Of a stretch of DNA of 9,858 nucleotides, positions 1-6,068 are shown piece by piece. Below the pieces are notes generated by a model. The model did no database searches and was not told the origin of the DNA. It was given only the letters and a program-made list of their open reading frames with translations. Both the position numbers and the translations under genes were made by a program. The stretch comes from an uncultured Clostridia bacterium (GTDB lineage: Bacteria; Bacillota_A; Clostridia; Christensenellales; Aristaeellaceae), in NCBI GenBank assembly GCA_947165745.1, contig CAMVBO010000029.1, forward strand, positions 1-9,858, written 5' to 3'. Position 1 is the first letter of the stretch. Each line of letters opens with the position of its first letter.

Positions 1-2
1 GC

Positions 3-194
3 ATCGGATACCACTACGTCGTCCGTCGTAACGGCGAGATTGAGCCCGGCATGAATTGCCCTCCGGCCATGAATTGGTCATCCCATAAAAACGGTTCTTC
101 ACGGAAAGTTGGGGCTAGCACCCCCTCATCAGTCACGCTCCGCGTGCCAGCTTCCCCCCAGGGGGAAGCCTTCAGTGCCGAGCCTTCCCCTTGA
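3..194 (+). pseudogene. truncated N-acetylmuramoyl-L-alanine amidase fragment (left edge)
   Basis: The open frame entering from the left edge begins IGYHYVVRRNGEIEPG. This matches the core strand of the Amidase_2/T7-lysozyme family, where the usual pattern is GYHYVVRRDGTIE-x-GR. These enzymes cut the amide bond between N-acetylmuramate and L-alanine in peptidoglycan. Family resemblance stops after the glycine codon ending at base 50. The frame then runs through repeat-like DNA, with no family-like residues, to a TGA at 192-194. The expected downstream part (GRP, then the GAH and zinc-ligand segments) is missing. I read this as a gene whose 3' part was replaced by a repeat. Only 16 family residues are visible, so a short recombinant tail on an otherwise intact protein remains possible. 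The 5' part lies outside the window. Confidence 0.5.
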
Positions 195-257
195 GGGGAA
201 GGTGGCCCGCAGGGACGGATGAGGTGTTCTTATCCCACAATTTTCCGTGAAGAGCCC
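93..257. repeat. fold-back (MITE/REP-like) intergenic repeat
   Basis: The ends form an imperfect inverted repeat. TCTTCACGGAAA at 96-107 is the exact reverse complement of 242-253, and pairing continues inward with few mismatches to about 114 and 235. Inside are two further hairpins: CTTCCCC/GGGGAAG around 153-169 and CCTTCCCC/GGGGAAGG around 183-203. A looser pairing joins the CCCCTCATC and GATGAGG arms. No transposase or long reading frame is present. The layout suits a non-autonomous, dispersed fold-back element of the kind common between genes in gut Clostridia. Mobility and copy number cannot be judged from a single copy. Confidence 0.6.
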
Positions 258-293
258 AAAAACACCACCGGCGCGGGAAAACCCGCGCCGGTG
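258..293 (-). terminator. Rho-independent terminator of the BMP protein gene
   Basis: A perfect 12-bp GC-rich stem (CACCGGCGCGGG, 266-277, with 282-293) closes a 4-base AAAA loop. Read on the minus strand it is followed by GTG and then five T residues (258-262). It begins 18 bp beyond the stop codon of the BMP gene and abuts the fold-back repeat. Confidence 0.88.
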
Positions 294-311
294 ATTTATG
301 CTCGCAATCTA

Positions 312-1463
312 TCAGCCTTCGTTGTCGAGGCGGGTGATGCCGTCGATGGTCAGGTCGAAGTAGGGCGCGGAGCCGGTCTCGGACTCGTGGAAGTAGCCGT
401 CGTAGATGTGCTCGTTCTCGGGCACCTCGCCGTTCACGGTGAAGGTGGCGGTGTCGAACACGTGCAGCTCGCCGGCCTTCAGGGCGGCGATGACTTCGTC
501 CAGCTTCTCCTGGGTGCCCTCGGCGGCCACGTTCTCGTTCAGCGCGGTCAGCTCCACGGCGCCGTCCGCCATGGTGAGGCACATATCGGCGTCAAAGGCC
601 TCGCCCGCCATGGTCTTCTCGATGGCCAGCTGCATATAGGGGGTCCAGTTGATCTTGGAGGAGATCAGCGCGGTGTTGGGGGCGACGGCGGTGAAGTCGA
701 TGTTGTAGCCCACGTTGGGAATGCCCGCGTCCTCGCAGGAGCCGGGAGCGCCGACGGAGTCCGCGTGCTCGCTCATCAGAACGCAGTGGTTCTGGTTGAT
801 CAGAGCGTTGGCGGCTTCCTTCTCAAGGCCCAGGTCGCCCCAGGAGTTGGTGAAGCGAACGACCATGGTGGCGGAGGGGCACACATAGCGGATGCCCAGG
901 AAGGTGGAGGTGTAGCCGCTGATGACCTCGGCATAGGGGAACGCGCCCACATAGCCGACCACGGCCTGATCCTCGGTGATGTCGCCGTTGGCAATCATCT
1001 CGTTCAGCTTCATGCCGGCGGCGACGCCCGCCGCGAAGCGGCCCTCATAGATGGAGGCGAAGGCGTTGTGCATGTTCGCAAGGCCCGTGCCCGCAGCCTG
1101 ATAGCCGGTGGCGTGGGAGAACTGGATTTCGGGATACTCCTCGGCGGCCAGGATGATGTAATCCTCGTGGCCGAAGGAATCGGCGAAGATGTACTTGCAG
1201 CCGGACTCAGCCAGGTCGATGGCGGCGTCGTAGCAGTCCTGGGTCTCGTCGATGTTGGTCTTGACGATCAGCTGGGTTTCGGGATCCATGCCCAGGTTCA
1301 CCAGGGCGGCCTTCATGCTGTCGATGAAGTTGGCGTCGTAGCCCATGTTCTCGTCGTGCAGGCAGATCAGGCCAACCTTCATGTCTTCCTTCGCAATCTC
1401 GGCGAACGCGACGGAGCAGAGCAGCATGGCCAGAACCAGGAGGACGGATGCGATTTTCTTCAT
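312..1463 (-). CDS. BMP-family (PnrA/Med-like) ABC transporter substrate-binding protein
   Basis: The 383-residue secreted protein belongs to the basic membrane protein family. Characterised members bind nucleosides or related ligands outside the membrane for an ABC importer. The start is the ATG at 1461-1463, preceded by GGAG 9 bases upstream; the frame is open further upstream but lacks a site. Residues 1-21 are a signal peptide (MKK, then a hydrophobic core ending SVAFA before Glu22) with no lipobox cysteine. The mature part shows family segments: VGLICLHDENMGYDANF (30-46), the FADSFGHED block (93-101), GLANMHNAFASIYEGRFAAG (127-146), VGYVGAF (169-175) and a C-terminal SAPYFDLTIDGI. Length is normal for the family. 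No ATPase or permease gene follows, because a terminator lies 18 bp past the stop. The ligand is unknown. The family call is firm. Confidence 0.92.
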   Translation of the reverse strand: MKKIASVLLVLAMLLCSVAFAEIAKEDMKVGLICLHDENMGYDANFIDSMKAALVNLGMDPETQLIVKTNIDETQDCYDAAIDLAESGCKYIFADSFGHEDYIILAAEEYPEIQFSHATGYQAAGTGLANMHNAFASIYEGRFAAGVAAGMKLNEMIANGDITEDQAVVGYVGAFPYAEVISGYTSTFLGIRYVCPSATMVVRFTNSWGDLGLEKEAANALINQNHCVLMSEHADSVGAPGSCEDAGIPNVGYNIDFTAVAPNTALISSKINWTPYMQLAIEKTMAGEAFDADMCLTMADGAVELTALNENVAAEGTQEKLDEVIAALKAGELHVFDTATFTVNGEVPENEHIYDGYFHESETGSAPYFDLTIDGITRLDNEG

Positions 1464-1708
1464 GGCGGATGTCTCCTTTTCTTCTCTCCCCCTGTGAGGG
1501 GATTGTACAAATATCATACACAGGCAAGGTTACAACTGAACGCTGAAATTGTAAATTATGGGGAGAGACAAAATAAAAGTTCGGATTTGATGCTTAAAAG
1601 CGTCGAAATGAGAAGCCTGGGAATGGGCAAACGAATAAAAACGCGAACATTACAGTTTCCCCACCGAAGTGGGGAAGTGCCCTCGCGGCGGGGGACAGGG
1701 CAATCCGT
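1464..1708. other. 245 bp intergenic region with GC-rich hairpins
   Basis: No gene is visible. The part next to the BMP gene (about 1500-1640) is AT-richer than its surroundings and must hold that gene's promoter or leader. Candidate -10 elements on the minus strand are weak (TATGAT, TACAAT, CATAAT) and none has a convincing -35 at 17 bp, so I call no promoter. I saw no riboswitch core that I recognise. The part next to the HAD gene (1657-1702) holds two hairpins, described separately. Confidence 0.5.
1657..1702. repeat. paired GC-rich hairpins, possible repeat fragment or terminator
   Basis: One hairpin is TTCCCCAC / GTGGGGAA around a 4-base loop. On the minus strand the loop reads TTCG, closed by C and G, which is the very stable UUCG tetraloop. 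Beside it GCCCT (1679-1683) pairs with AGGGC (1698-1702). The pair starts a few bases past the HAD stop codon, where a terminator would sit. No T-run follows directly; after the stem the minus strand continues AAACTGTAATG. It could be a terminator for the polysaccharide block or a degenerate relative of the repeat at 93-257. Confidence 0.45.
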
Positions 1709-2275
1709 CTAATGCGCCGCGCCCCACGCAGTAATCCGCTCCCCCTTGACGATGTACGCCTTTTCCGCCAGCTCCGCCAGCGGGGCGTCGGAGCGGGAAT
1801 CGGAGAAAAACTCGTCGATCCTGCCGCCGGGGAAGCGGGCGCGGAAGCGGGAGACCTTCTCCCTGCCGTGACAGTTGGGGCCGAGGAACAGGCCGGTGTG
1901 CTTGTCCACCGGCGAGCCGATGACGACGCTGATGCCCAGCTTCTGGCAGGCGGGGCGGATCAGGAATTCCGGCGAGGCGGAGATCACCACGTCGTCCTCC
2001 CGGTGGCGGGCCGGATACCAGGCCTTGACCCGGCTGTAATTGTCCCGCCAGAAGGCGTCCACGGCCCCATCCACGTCGCCGATCAGCGTCAGAAAGTGGA
2101 ACATGCGCTGCTTGAAGGCCTGCTTTTTGCGAATTTTCAGGGCGAACAGCAGCCCGTTGACGGCCTGGGCGGGCACGTCCCGCCACATGCCCCGGCGGTG
2201 CATGAGACACCAGATGAAGAAGCGGGCGGTGCTGTCCCCCCGCAGGATGGTGTTGTCGAAGTCATAAACGTTCAT
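1709..2275 (-). CDS. HAD-superfamily phosphatase, subfamily IB-like
   Basis: The 188-residue cytoplasmic protein carries all four HAD motifs. Motif I is YDFDNT, with nucleophile Asp5 and acid/base Asp7. Motif II is VVISAS, with Ser99 as the probable phosphate-binding residue. Motif III Lys140 lies in GREK, and motif IV is FFSDSRSD, with Asp159 and Asp163. An all-helical cap lies between motifs I and II (about residues 15-90). This matches the SerB / phosphatidylglycerophosphatase-C-like IB group, which hydrolyses small phosphomonoesters. The ATG at 2273-2275 has only a weak GC-rich site upstream. The gene starts 49 bp after the sugar transferase stop and is probably co-transcribed with it. 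That placement suggests a role with sugar phosphates or polyprenyl phosphates, but the substrate is an inference. Confidence 0.82.
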   Translation of the reverse strand: MNVYDFDNTILRGDSTARFFIWCLMHRRGMWRDVPAQAVNGLLFALKIRKKQAFKQRMFHFLTLIGDVDGAVDAFWRDNYSRVKAWYPARHREDDVVISASPEFLIRPACQKLGISVVIGSPVDKHTGLFLGPNCHGREKVSRFRARFPGGRIDEFFSDSRSDAPLAELAEKAYIVKGERITAWGAAH

Positions 2276-2324
2276 GGGCAGCCCCGCTTTCCGCCGGGGA
2301 TCGCAACGGATCCCGGCCCTGGCC

Positions 2325-3695
2325 TCATTCCGCGTTCCGCCGGTCCTGTTTGTTGATGCTGTTGGAGCGCGCCTCGTCGAAGCCCTCTGTGGCTTCGGGC
2401 TTGAACATGATCTTGATGGTCAGCAGAATCAGCTGGAAGTCCAGCAGCAGGGACTGGTTTTCGATGTACAGCATGTCCATCTTCAGCTTGTCCTCGGGGG
2501 AGGTGTTGTACTTGCCGTAGACCTGGGCATAGCCGGTCAGGCCGCTCTTCACCCTCAGGCGATATTTGAAGTCGGGCAGCTGCTGCTCATAGAGGGTTTC
2601 GTGCAGGGTGCGCTCCGGCCGGGGCCCGACCAGGGACATCTGACCCAGCAGCACGTTCACGAACTGGGGCATTTCGTCGATGCGGTACCTTCTCAAAAAC
2701 CGGCCCACCCGGGTGATGCGCGGGTCGTCCTGGGTGGCGGGTTTGGCGCCGTGCGCCTCCGCGTCCACGATCATGCTGCGGAACTTCACGATGCGAAACA
2801 CCTTGCCGTCCAGCGTCACCCGGTCCTGCAGATAGAATATGGGCCCGTGGTCCTCCAGCTTGATGGCGATGGCGCACACGAGCAGCAACGGCGAGAGCAC
2901 CACCAGGAAGAGCGCGGAGAGCACGATATCGCACATTCGCTTGATGATCTGGTTGTGCTGCCGGCTGTAGGAGTAGTCGTATTTCAGCATCGGGGTGTCC
3001 AGATAGTTGGCCACCTCACAGCCCTGGCAGATGATGTCGATGAAGTCCGGGACGAAGTAAAAGGTCTTTCGGCGGGACAGGCACATGTGGACCAGCGCGT
3101 CCCGGCTCTCGGCGCTCACGCCCATGAGCATCACGGTGTCAAATTCGTCGAACCGGGCTTTGACCTCGTCGAGCTTCTCTTCGCTGGCCACGCAGTCCAG
3201 CTTGAACAGGTGGGAGAGCTTGCCCTCGATCTGCCGCGCGAACCGGGCGCCCTGGGCCTGGACGCCCGCGCCGCAGACCAGCAGCGTGCTGGCGGCCTGA
3301 ACGTGGGCGAGGATATAGCGCTTGGTGGCCCAGACGATCAGCGTGGTGGCCACCAGCTGGCACACCACGATGGCGGCCCCGGGCAGCACGCTGACGCGGT
3401 CGCGGTGCAGCAGCACCGCGGAGATATACAGGATCAGATCCGCGATGCCGAAGCTGATGAACTGGCTCAGTACCGTCTCCTCCACTCTGGACGAGGCGAT
3501 GGCGAAGCCGCGGTACAGCTTGGCCAGCCAGTTGTACAGGATATAATGGGCCAGGATGGAGACGACGATGCCGCGAGGCCTGTGGGTACGATAGGCAAAA
3601 TCATTGTAATAGGAGATCCAGACCAGGGCGAACAGGCCGACGTTGACCAGCACCAGCAGCACCCTGGCGATATTCGTAATGCGCTTATCCTTCAT
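2325..3695 (-). CDS. polyprenyl-phosphate sugar-1-phosphate transferase (WcaJ/EPS-initiating type)
   Basis: The 456-residue membrane protein should start polysaccharide repeat-unit assembly by moving a sugar-1-phosphate from an NDP-sugar to undecaprenyl phosphate. The N-terminal part has about four hydrophobic segments (near 10-30, 43-60, 77-97 and 105-125). A soluble CoA-binding-like region follows (about 135-235). The C-terminal Bac_transf domain begins with the helix KRMCDIVLS-LSPLLLVC (252-274). It contains GPIFYLQDRV (284-293), KFRSM (304-308), the Asp340-Glu341 pair in RIDEMPQF, SLVGPRPE (354-361) and LTGYAQVYGKYN (386-397). The ATG at 3693-3695 is preceded by AAAGG at about 9 bases. 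Length fits the large PHPT class. The gene lies between the deacetylase and the HAD phosphatase on the same strand. The exact sugar cannot be read from the sequence. Confidence 0.93.
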   Translation of the reverse strand: MKDKRITNIARVLLVLVNVGLFALVWISYYNDFAYRTHRPRGIVVSILAHYILYNWLAKLYRGFAIASSRVEETVLSQFISFGIADLILYISAVLLHRDRVSVLPGAAIVVCQLVATTLIVWATKRYILAHVQAASTLLVCGAGVQAQGARFARQIEGKLSHLFKLDCVASEEKLDEVKARFDEFDTVMLMGVSAESRDALVHMCLSRRKTFYFVPDFIDIICQGCEVANYLDTPMLKYDYSYSRQHNQIIKRMCDIVLSALFLVVLSPLLLVCAIAIKLEDHGPIFYLQDRVTLDGKVFRIVKFRSMIVDAEAHGAKPATQDDPRITRVGRFLRRYRIDEMPQFVNVLLGQMSLVGPRPERTLHETLYEQQLPDFKYRLRVKSGLTGYAQVYGKYNTSPEDKLKMDMLYIENQSLLLDFQLILLTIKIMFKPEATEGFDEARSNSINKQDRRNAE

Positions 3696-3809
3696 ACCCG
3701 TGAACCTTTCGTTTCTCCTGGGAGGCGTTAGAGCGTGTTTCCAAAATCCTGAACGTGTGATTTCAGCGTCTTTTCCGCCAAAACTGCGTTGTCAAACCTT
3801 GACTTGTCG
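3696..3809. other. intergenic gap between deacetylase and sugar transferase genes
   Basis: The 114 bp gap is AT-richer than its flanks. A small dyad lies just past the deacetylase stop (GTCAA 3791-3795, loop ACC, TTGAC 3799-3803). Read on the minus strand it is followed by a mixed stretch with TTTT, so at most it is a weak attenuator. A TTGACA on the minus strand has no matching -10. I see no firm promoter, so read-through from the deacetylase promoter is the simplest model. Confidence 0.4.
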
Positions 3810-4646
3810 CTAAACGCCCGCTTCCCGCATCCGTTCAAAAGTGGTAAATTCGTAGCCGTTCTTTTCCAGCAGCTCGATGATCCGGCGCAGCCGCCGGGCC
3901 ATGCGCCGCCGGCCGATATGCATCCTCAGATATTTGGACAGGCTCATGTCCTTCACCCGGGGAATGGCGCTGTCGGACAGGTCGAGGGGATGGATGTACA
4001 GCACGTAGGGCTTCCCGGTGTTCAGATAGCGCCGCAGCATCCACTTCATAAATACCCAGGGCAGCATGCGGATGTAGCCGCCGCCCAGCAGCATGTTCAT
4101 GCTGCCGATTTTCTGGGTGCTCACCTCGAACTCGGTGAAGCCGCCCCGCCGGTACACACAGGGGGAGGCCTCTTCAAAGCCCGCCAGGGCCATCTCGCCG
4201 TACTTGTCGCTCTTCTGCTGCTTCAGCTTGCTGGAGTCGTAGTGAAAGCCCGCCTCACGCACGATGGCGAGCCGGTCGTCGTCCATGGCGAAGTAGGGCC
4301 CGCGATAGCCGCTGACGCCGTGGCCCAGGACCTTCTCCAGCGCCGCCTTTGCCCGGACCAGCTGGCTTCTGAATGCCTCCGGCGCCATGGACAGCGGGCG
4401 GGTGTGCTCCCAGCCGTGGCAGGCGATGTCGTGGCCGTCCCGGTCCATGGCGCGCAGCTTCCCGGCCAGCCGTTCCGCCAGCTCGCCCAGCACGAAGAAC
4501 GAACCCCGGATGTGCCGTTCGTCCATGATGGCCAGGGCCCTGTCCAGGCCGTCCAGCACGGTGACGGATTTGTCCACCTCGCAGTCAAAATGGTAGGACT
4601 GGTACCAGTCCTCCACGTCCATGGTGATAACCGCGTATTTCTTCAT
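3810..4646 (-). CDS. polysaccharide deacetylase (CE4/NodB-like family)
   Basis: The 278-residue protein has the NodB-type metal-dependent deacetylase motifs. Motif 1 is TMDVEDW (8-14), with Asp10 and Asp13 as probable base and metal ligand. Motif 2 gives the metal-binding histidines His77 and His81 in ACHGWEHT. Motif 3 is GYRGPYFA (113-120), motif 4 includes YDSSK (136-140), and motif 5 contains His219 in LYIHPLDL. The form resembles the exopolysaccharide-associated (DUF3473-containing) branch, which removes N-acetyl groups from amino sugars. There is no signal peptide, so action at the cytoplasmic side on a lipid-linked or growing glycan is plausible. The ATG at 4644-4646 follows AAAGGA by 8 bases. 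The gene leads the polysaccharide block and has its own promoter. Confidence 0.92.
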   Translation of the reverse strand: MKKYAVITMDVEDWYQSYHFDCEVDKSVTVLDGLDRALAIMDERHIRGSFFVLGELAERLAGKLRAMDRDGHDIACHGWEHTRPLSMAPEAFRSQLVRAKAALEKVLGHGVSGYRGPYFAMDDDRLAIVREAGFHYDSSKLKQQKSDKYGEMALAGFEEASPCVYRRGGFTEFEVSTQKIGSMNMLLGGGYIRMLPWVFMKWMLRRYLNTGKPYVLYIHPLDLSDSAIPRVKDMSLSKYLRMHIGRRRMARRLRRIIELLEKNGYEFTTFERMREAGV

Positions 4647-4684
4647 ACCCGTTTCCTTTGCAGTAAAACAGCCAATTTGAAATG

Positions 4685-4713
4685 ATTATAGCATAACCGA
4701 TGTTAAATGTCCA
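4685..4713 (-). promoter_or_regulatory. sigma-A promoter of the deacetylase / polysaccharide block
   Basis: On the minus strand TGGACA (4708-4713) and a perfect TATAAT (4685-4690) are 17 bp apart. A TGC precedes the -10, so it is also an extended -10. The -10 ends 38 bp before the deacetylase ATG. The -35 lies only 12 bp past the histidine kinase stop codon. Confidence 0.85.
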
Positions 4714-4725
4714 CCGGGGAAGGCT

Positions 4726-6027
4726 TCAGCCCGGCAGCGTCACGATGAACGTGGCGTCCTGGCCGAAGCGGCTCTCGGCTCGGATGGCGCCCTTGTGGGC
4801 CTCGGCGATGGTGCGGGCGATGGCCAGCCCCAGGCCGTTGCCGGCCACCTCGCTGTTGTGGGACAGGTCTTCCCGATAGAACCGGTCGAAGATCTTTTCC
4901 AGGTTCTCCGGCGCGATGCCCTTGCCGGTGTTGTAGACGGTGATGACGGCGCCCCGGCCCTTTTGCGCGAGGGACAGCTTTATGGTGCCGCCCTCGTCGG
5001 AGTATTTCAGCGCGTTGCCCAGCAGGATCACCGCCAGTTGCTGGAGCATGGCCTCGTCGCCCCGGATGAACACACCCTCGGGGATGTCGGTCTGCAGGGT
5101 GCGGCCGCACTCAAACACGGTGCTTTCAAAGGGCAGCGCAACGCCCAGCAGCGCCTGGGACAGATCCATCCGCTTCATATCGGCCTTCACGGCGCCCTTG
5201 TCCATCCGCGCTAAGGTCAGCAGGCTCTGCACCAGGCTGTCCGTGCGCTTTACCTCGGATTGGATGTAGCCCAGGTATTCGTTGGGGCCGATCTCCCGGC
5301 TCAACACCTCGGCGTTGGCGGAGATCACCGCCAGCGGGGTCTTGAATTCGTGGCTGGCGTCCCAGACGAACTGCTTTTGCCGGTCGAAGGAGGCCTGCAC
5401 CGGCTGGAGCATCCGGCGTATCAACAGGTAGGCGCCCACGCTCAGCAGCAGGCAGGCCAGCGACGCCACCAGCGTCGCCGTGCCCAGCATCCGCCGGGCG
5501 GACAGGAACTCCAGCCGGGCGTCCAGCGCGATGAGCAGCCGACCTTCGTCGTCGGCGGTGATCCGGTAGTACTGGGTGTCCACCCGGCCGCTGTCCTTCC
5601 CCTGGGCCAGGGCGGCGTCGGCGAAGGCCTGGATCTGGTCGTCGTCGTACAGGTCGGCGCGGTCGCTGGACCACTGGGTCACGCCGCCGTTTTCATCCAG
5701 GTGGATGGTGTAGGCGTTGGACAGGCTGGCCAGCGAGACCCCGCCCGCGGACAGATCAAAGCCCCGGCGCCGGTTTCCCATGCGCTGGCGCGCCTCCCCG
5801 CTCATGGCGGGCGGCGTGCCCTCGGGCCGGGCGGGAGGCTCCTGGTCCTCCGACAGCATGGCGGGCCGCCGGCCCTGGTTCGCGGCCAGGATGTCCAGCG
5901 CGGCGCCGGCGGCGGTGGAAATGTTGCGCCGGTTGATGATGTCGATGGACAGCACGATGCCCGCCGTCACCAGGATCAGCACGGCGATCACCAGCAGCGT
6001 CAGCCGCCTGCGAAGCTTTTGGATCAA
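4726..6027 (-). CDS. sensor histidine kinase (OmpR-pair type)
   Basis: The 433-residue membrane kinase should autophosphorylate and pass phosphate to the regulator encoded just upstream. I choose the TTG at 6025-6027 because GGAGG lies 7 bases upstream and the protein then begins MIQKLRRRLTLL, a normal cytoplasmic start before the first membrane helix (about 9-28). A GTG at 6061-6063 in the same frame would add 12 residues. The outer loop (about 29-181) begins with a Pro/Arg-rich, probably disordered stretch, followed by a small sensor fold. The second helix is about 182-203. The H-box is SHEFKTP (His226), the N-box NALKYS (Asn338), then NTGKGIAPE, FDRFYR and GNGLGLAIA. No clear HAMP domain separates the second helix from the H-box. 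The signal is unknown. Confidence 0.93.
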   Translation of the reverse strand: MIQKLRRRLTLLVIAVLILVTAGIVLSIDIINRRNISTAAGAALDILAANQGRRPAMLSEDQEPPARPEGTPPAMSGEARQRMGNRRRGFDLSAGGVSLASLSNAYTIHLDENGGVTQWSSDRADLYDDDQIQAFADAALAQGKDSGRVDTQYYRITADDEGRLLIALDARLEFLSARRMLGTATLVASLACLLLSVGAYLLIRRMLQPVQASFDRQKQFVWDASHEFKTPLAVISANAEVLSREIGPNEYLGYIQSEVKRTDSLVQSLLTLARMDKGAVKADMKRMDLSQALLGVALPFESTVFECGRTLQTDIPEGVFIRGDEAMLQQLAVILLGNALKYSDEGGTIKLSLAQKGRGAVITVYNTGKGIAPENLEKIFDRFYREDLSHNSEVAGNGLGLAIARTIAEAHKGAIRAESRFGQDATFIVTLPG

Positions 6028-6032
6028 AATAT

Positions 6033-6040
6033 CTCCTCCC
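6033..6040 (-). promoter_or_regulatory. ribosome binding site supporting a TTG start
   Basis: The minus strand reads GGGAGGAG here, close to the full anti-SD complement, at 7-base spacing from the TTG at 6025-6027. The site lies inside the frame that would be read from the GTG at 6061-6063, so it favours the internal TTG as the real kinase start. Confidence 0.75.
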
Positions 6041-6068
6041 GTAATAGGGTTCGGTTGGTTCACACACT

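Noticed and set aside
1397..1463. Lipoprotein signal in the BMP protein (LLCS near residue 16)
   Set aside because: Residues before Cys16 (M-L-L) do not fit the lipobox, and a standard AFA cleavage site follows.
1500..1640. Riboswitch or promoter upstream of the BMP gene
   Set aside because: No conserved aptamer core was recognised and the -10 candidates have no matching -35; left uncalled.
219..1712. Long plus-strand frame of 497 codons opposite the BMP gene
   Set aside because: It is antisense to a clear family member, has a repetitive G/V/H/Q/D composition with no recognisable domain, and reflects GC-biased third positions of the real gene.
2274..3731. Long plus-strand frame of 485 codons opposite the sugar transferase
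   Set aside because: Antisense shadow of a well-supported gene; no motif and no plausible ribosome binding site at its start.
3789..4685. Plus-strand frame of 298 codons opposite the deacetylase
   Set aside because: Antisense shadow; the opposite strand has all five CE4 motifs.
6028..6063. GTG start of the histidine kinase, adding 12 residues
   Set aside because: The strong GGAGG lies downstream of this GTG and in front of the TTG at 6025-6027; the added residues look untranslated.
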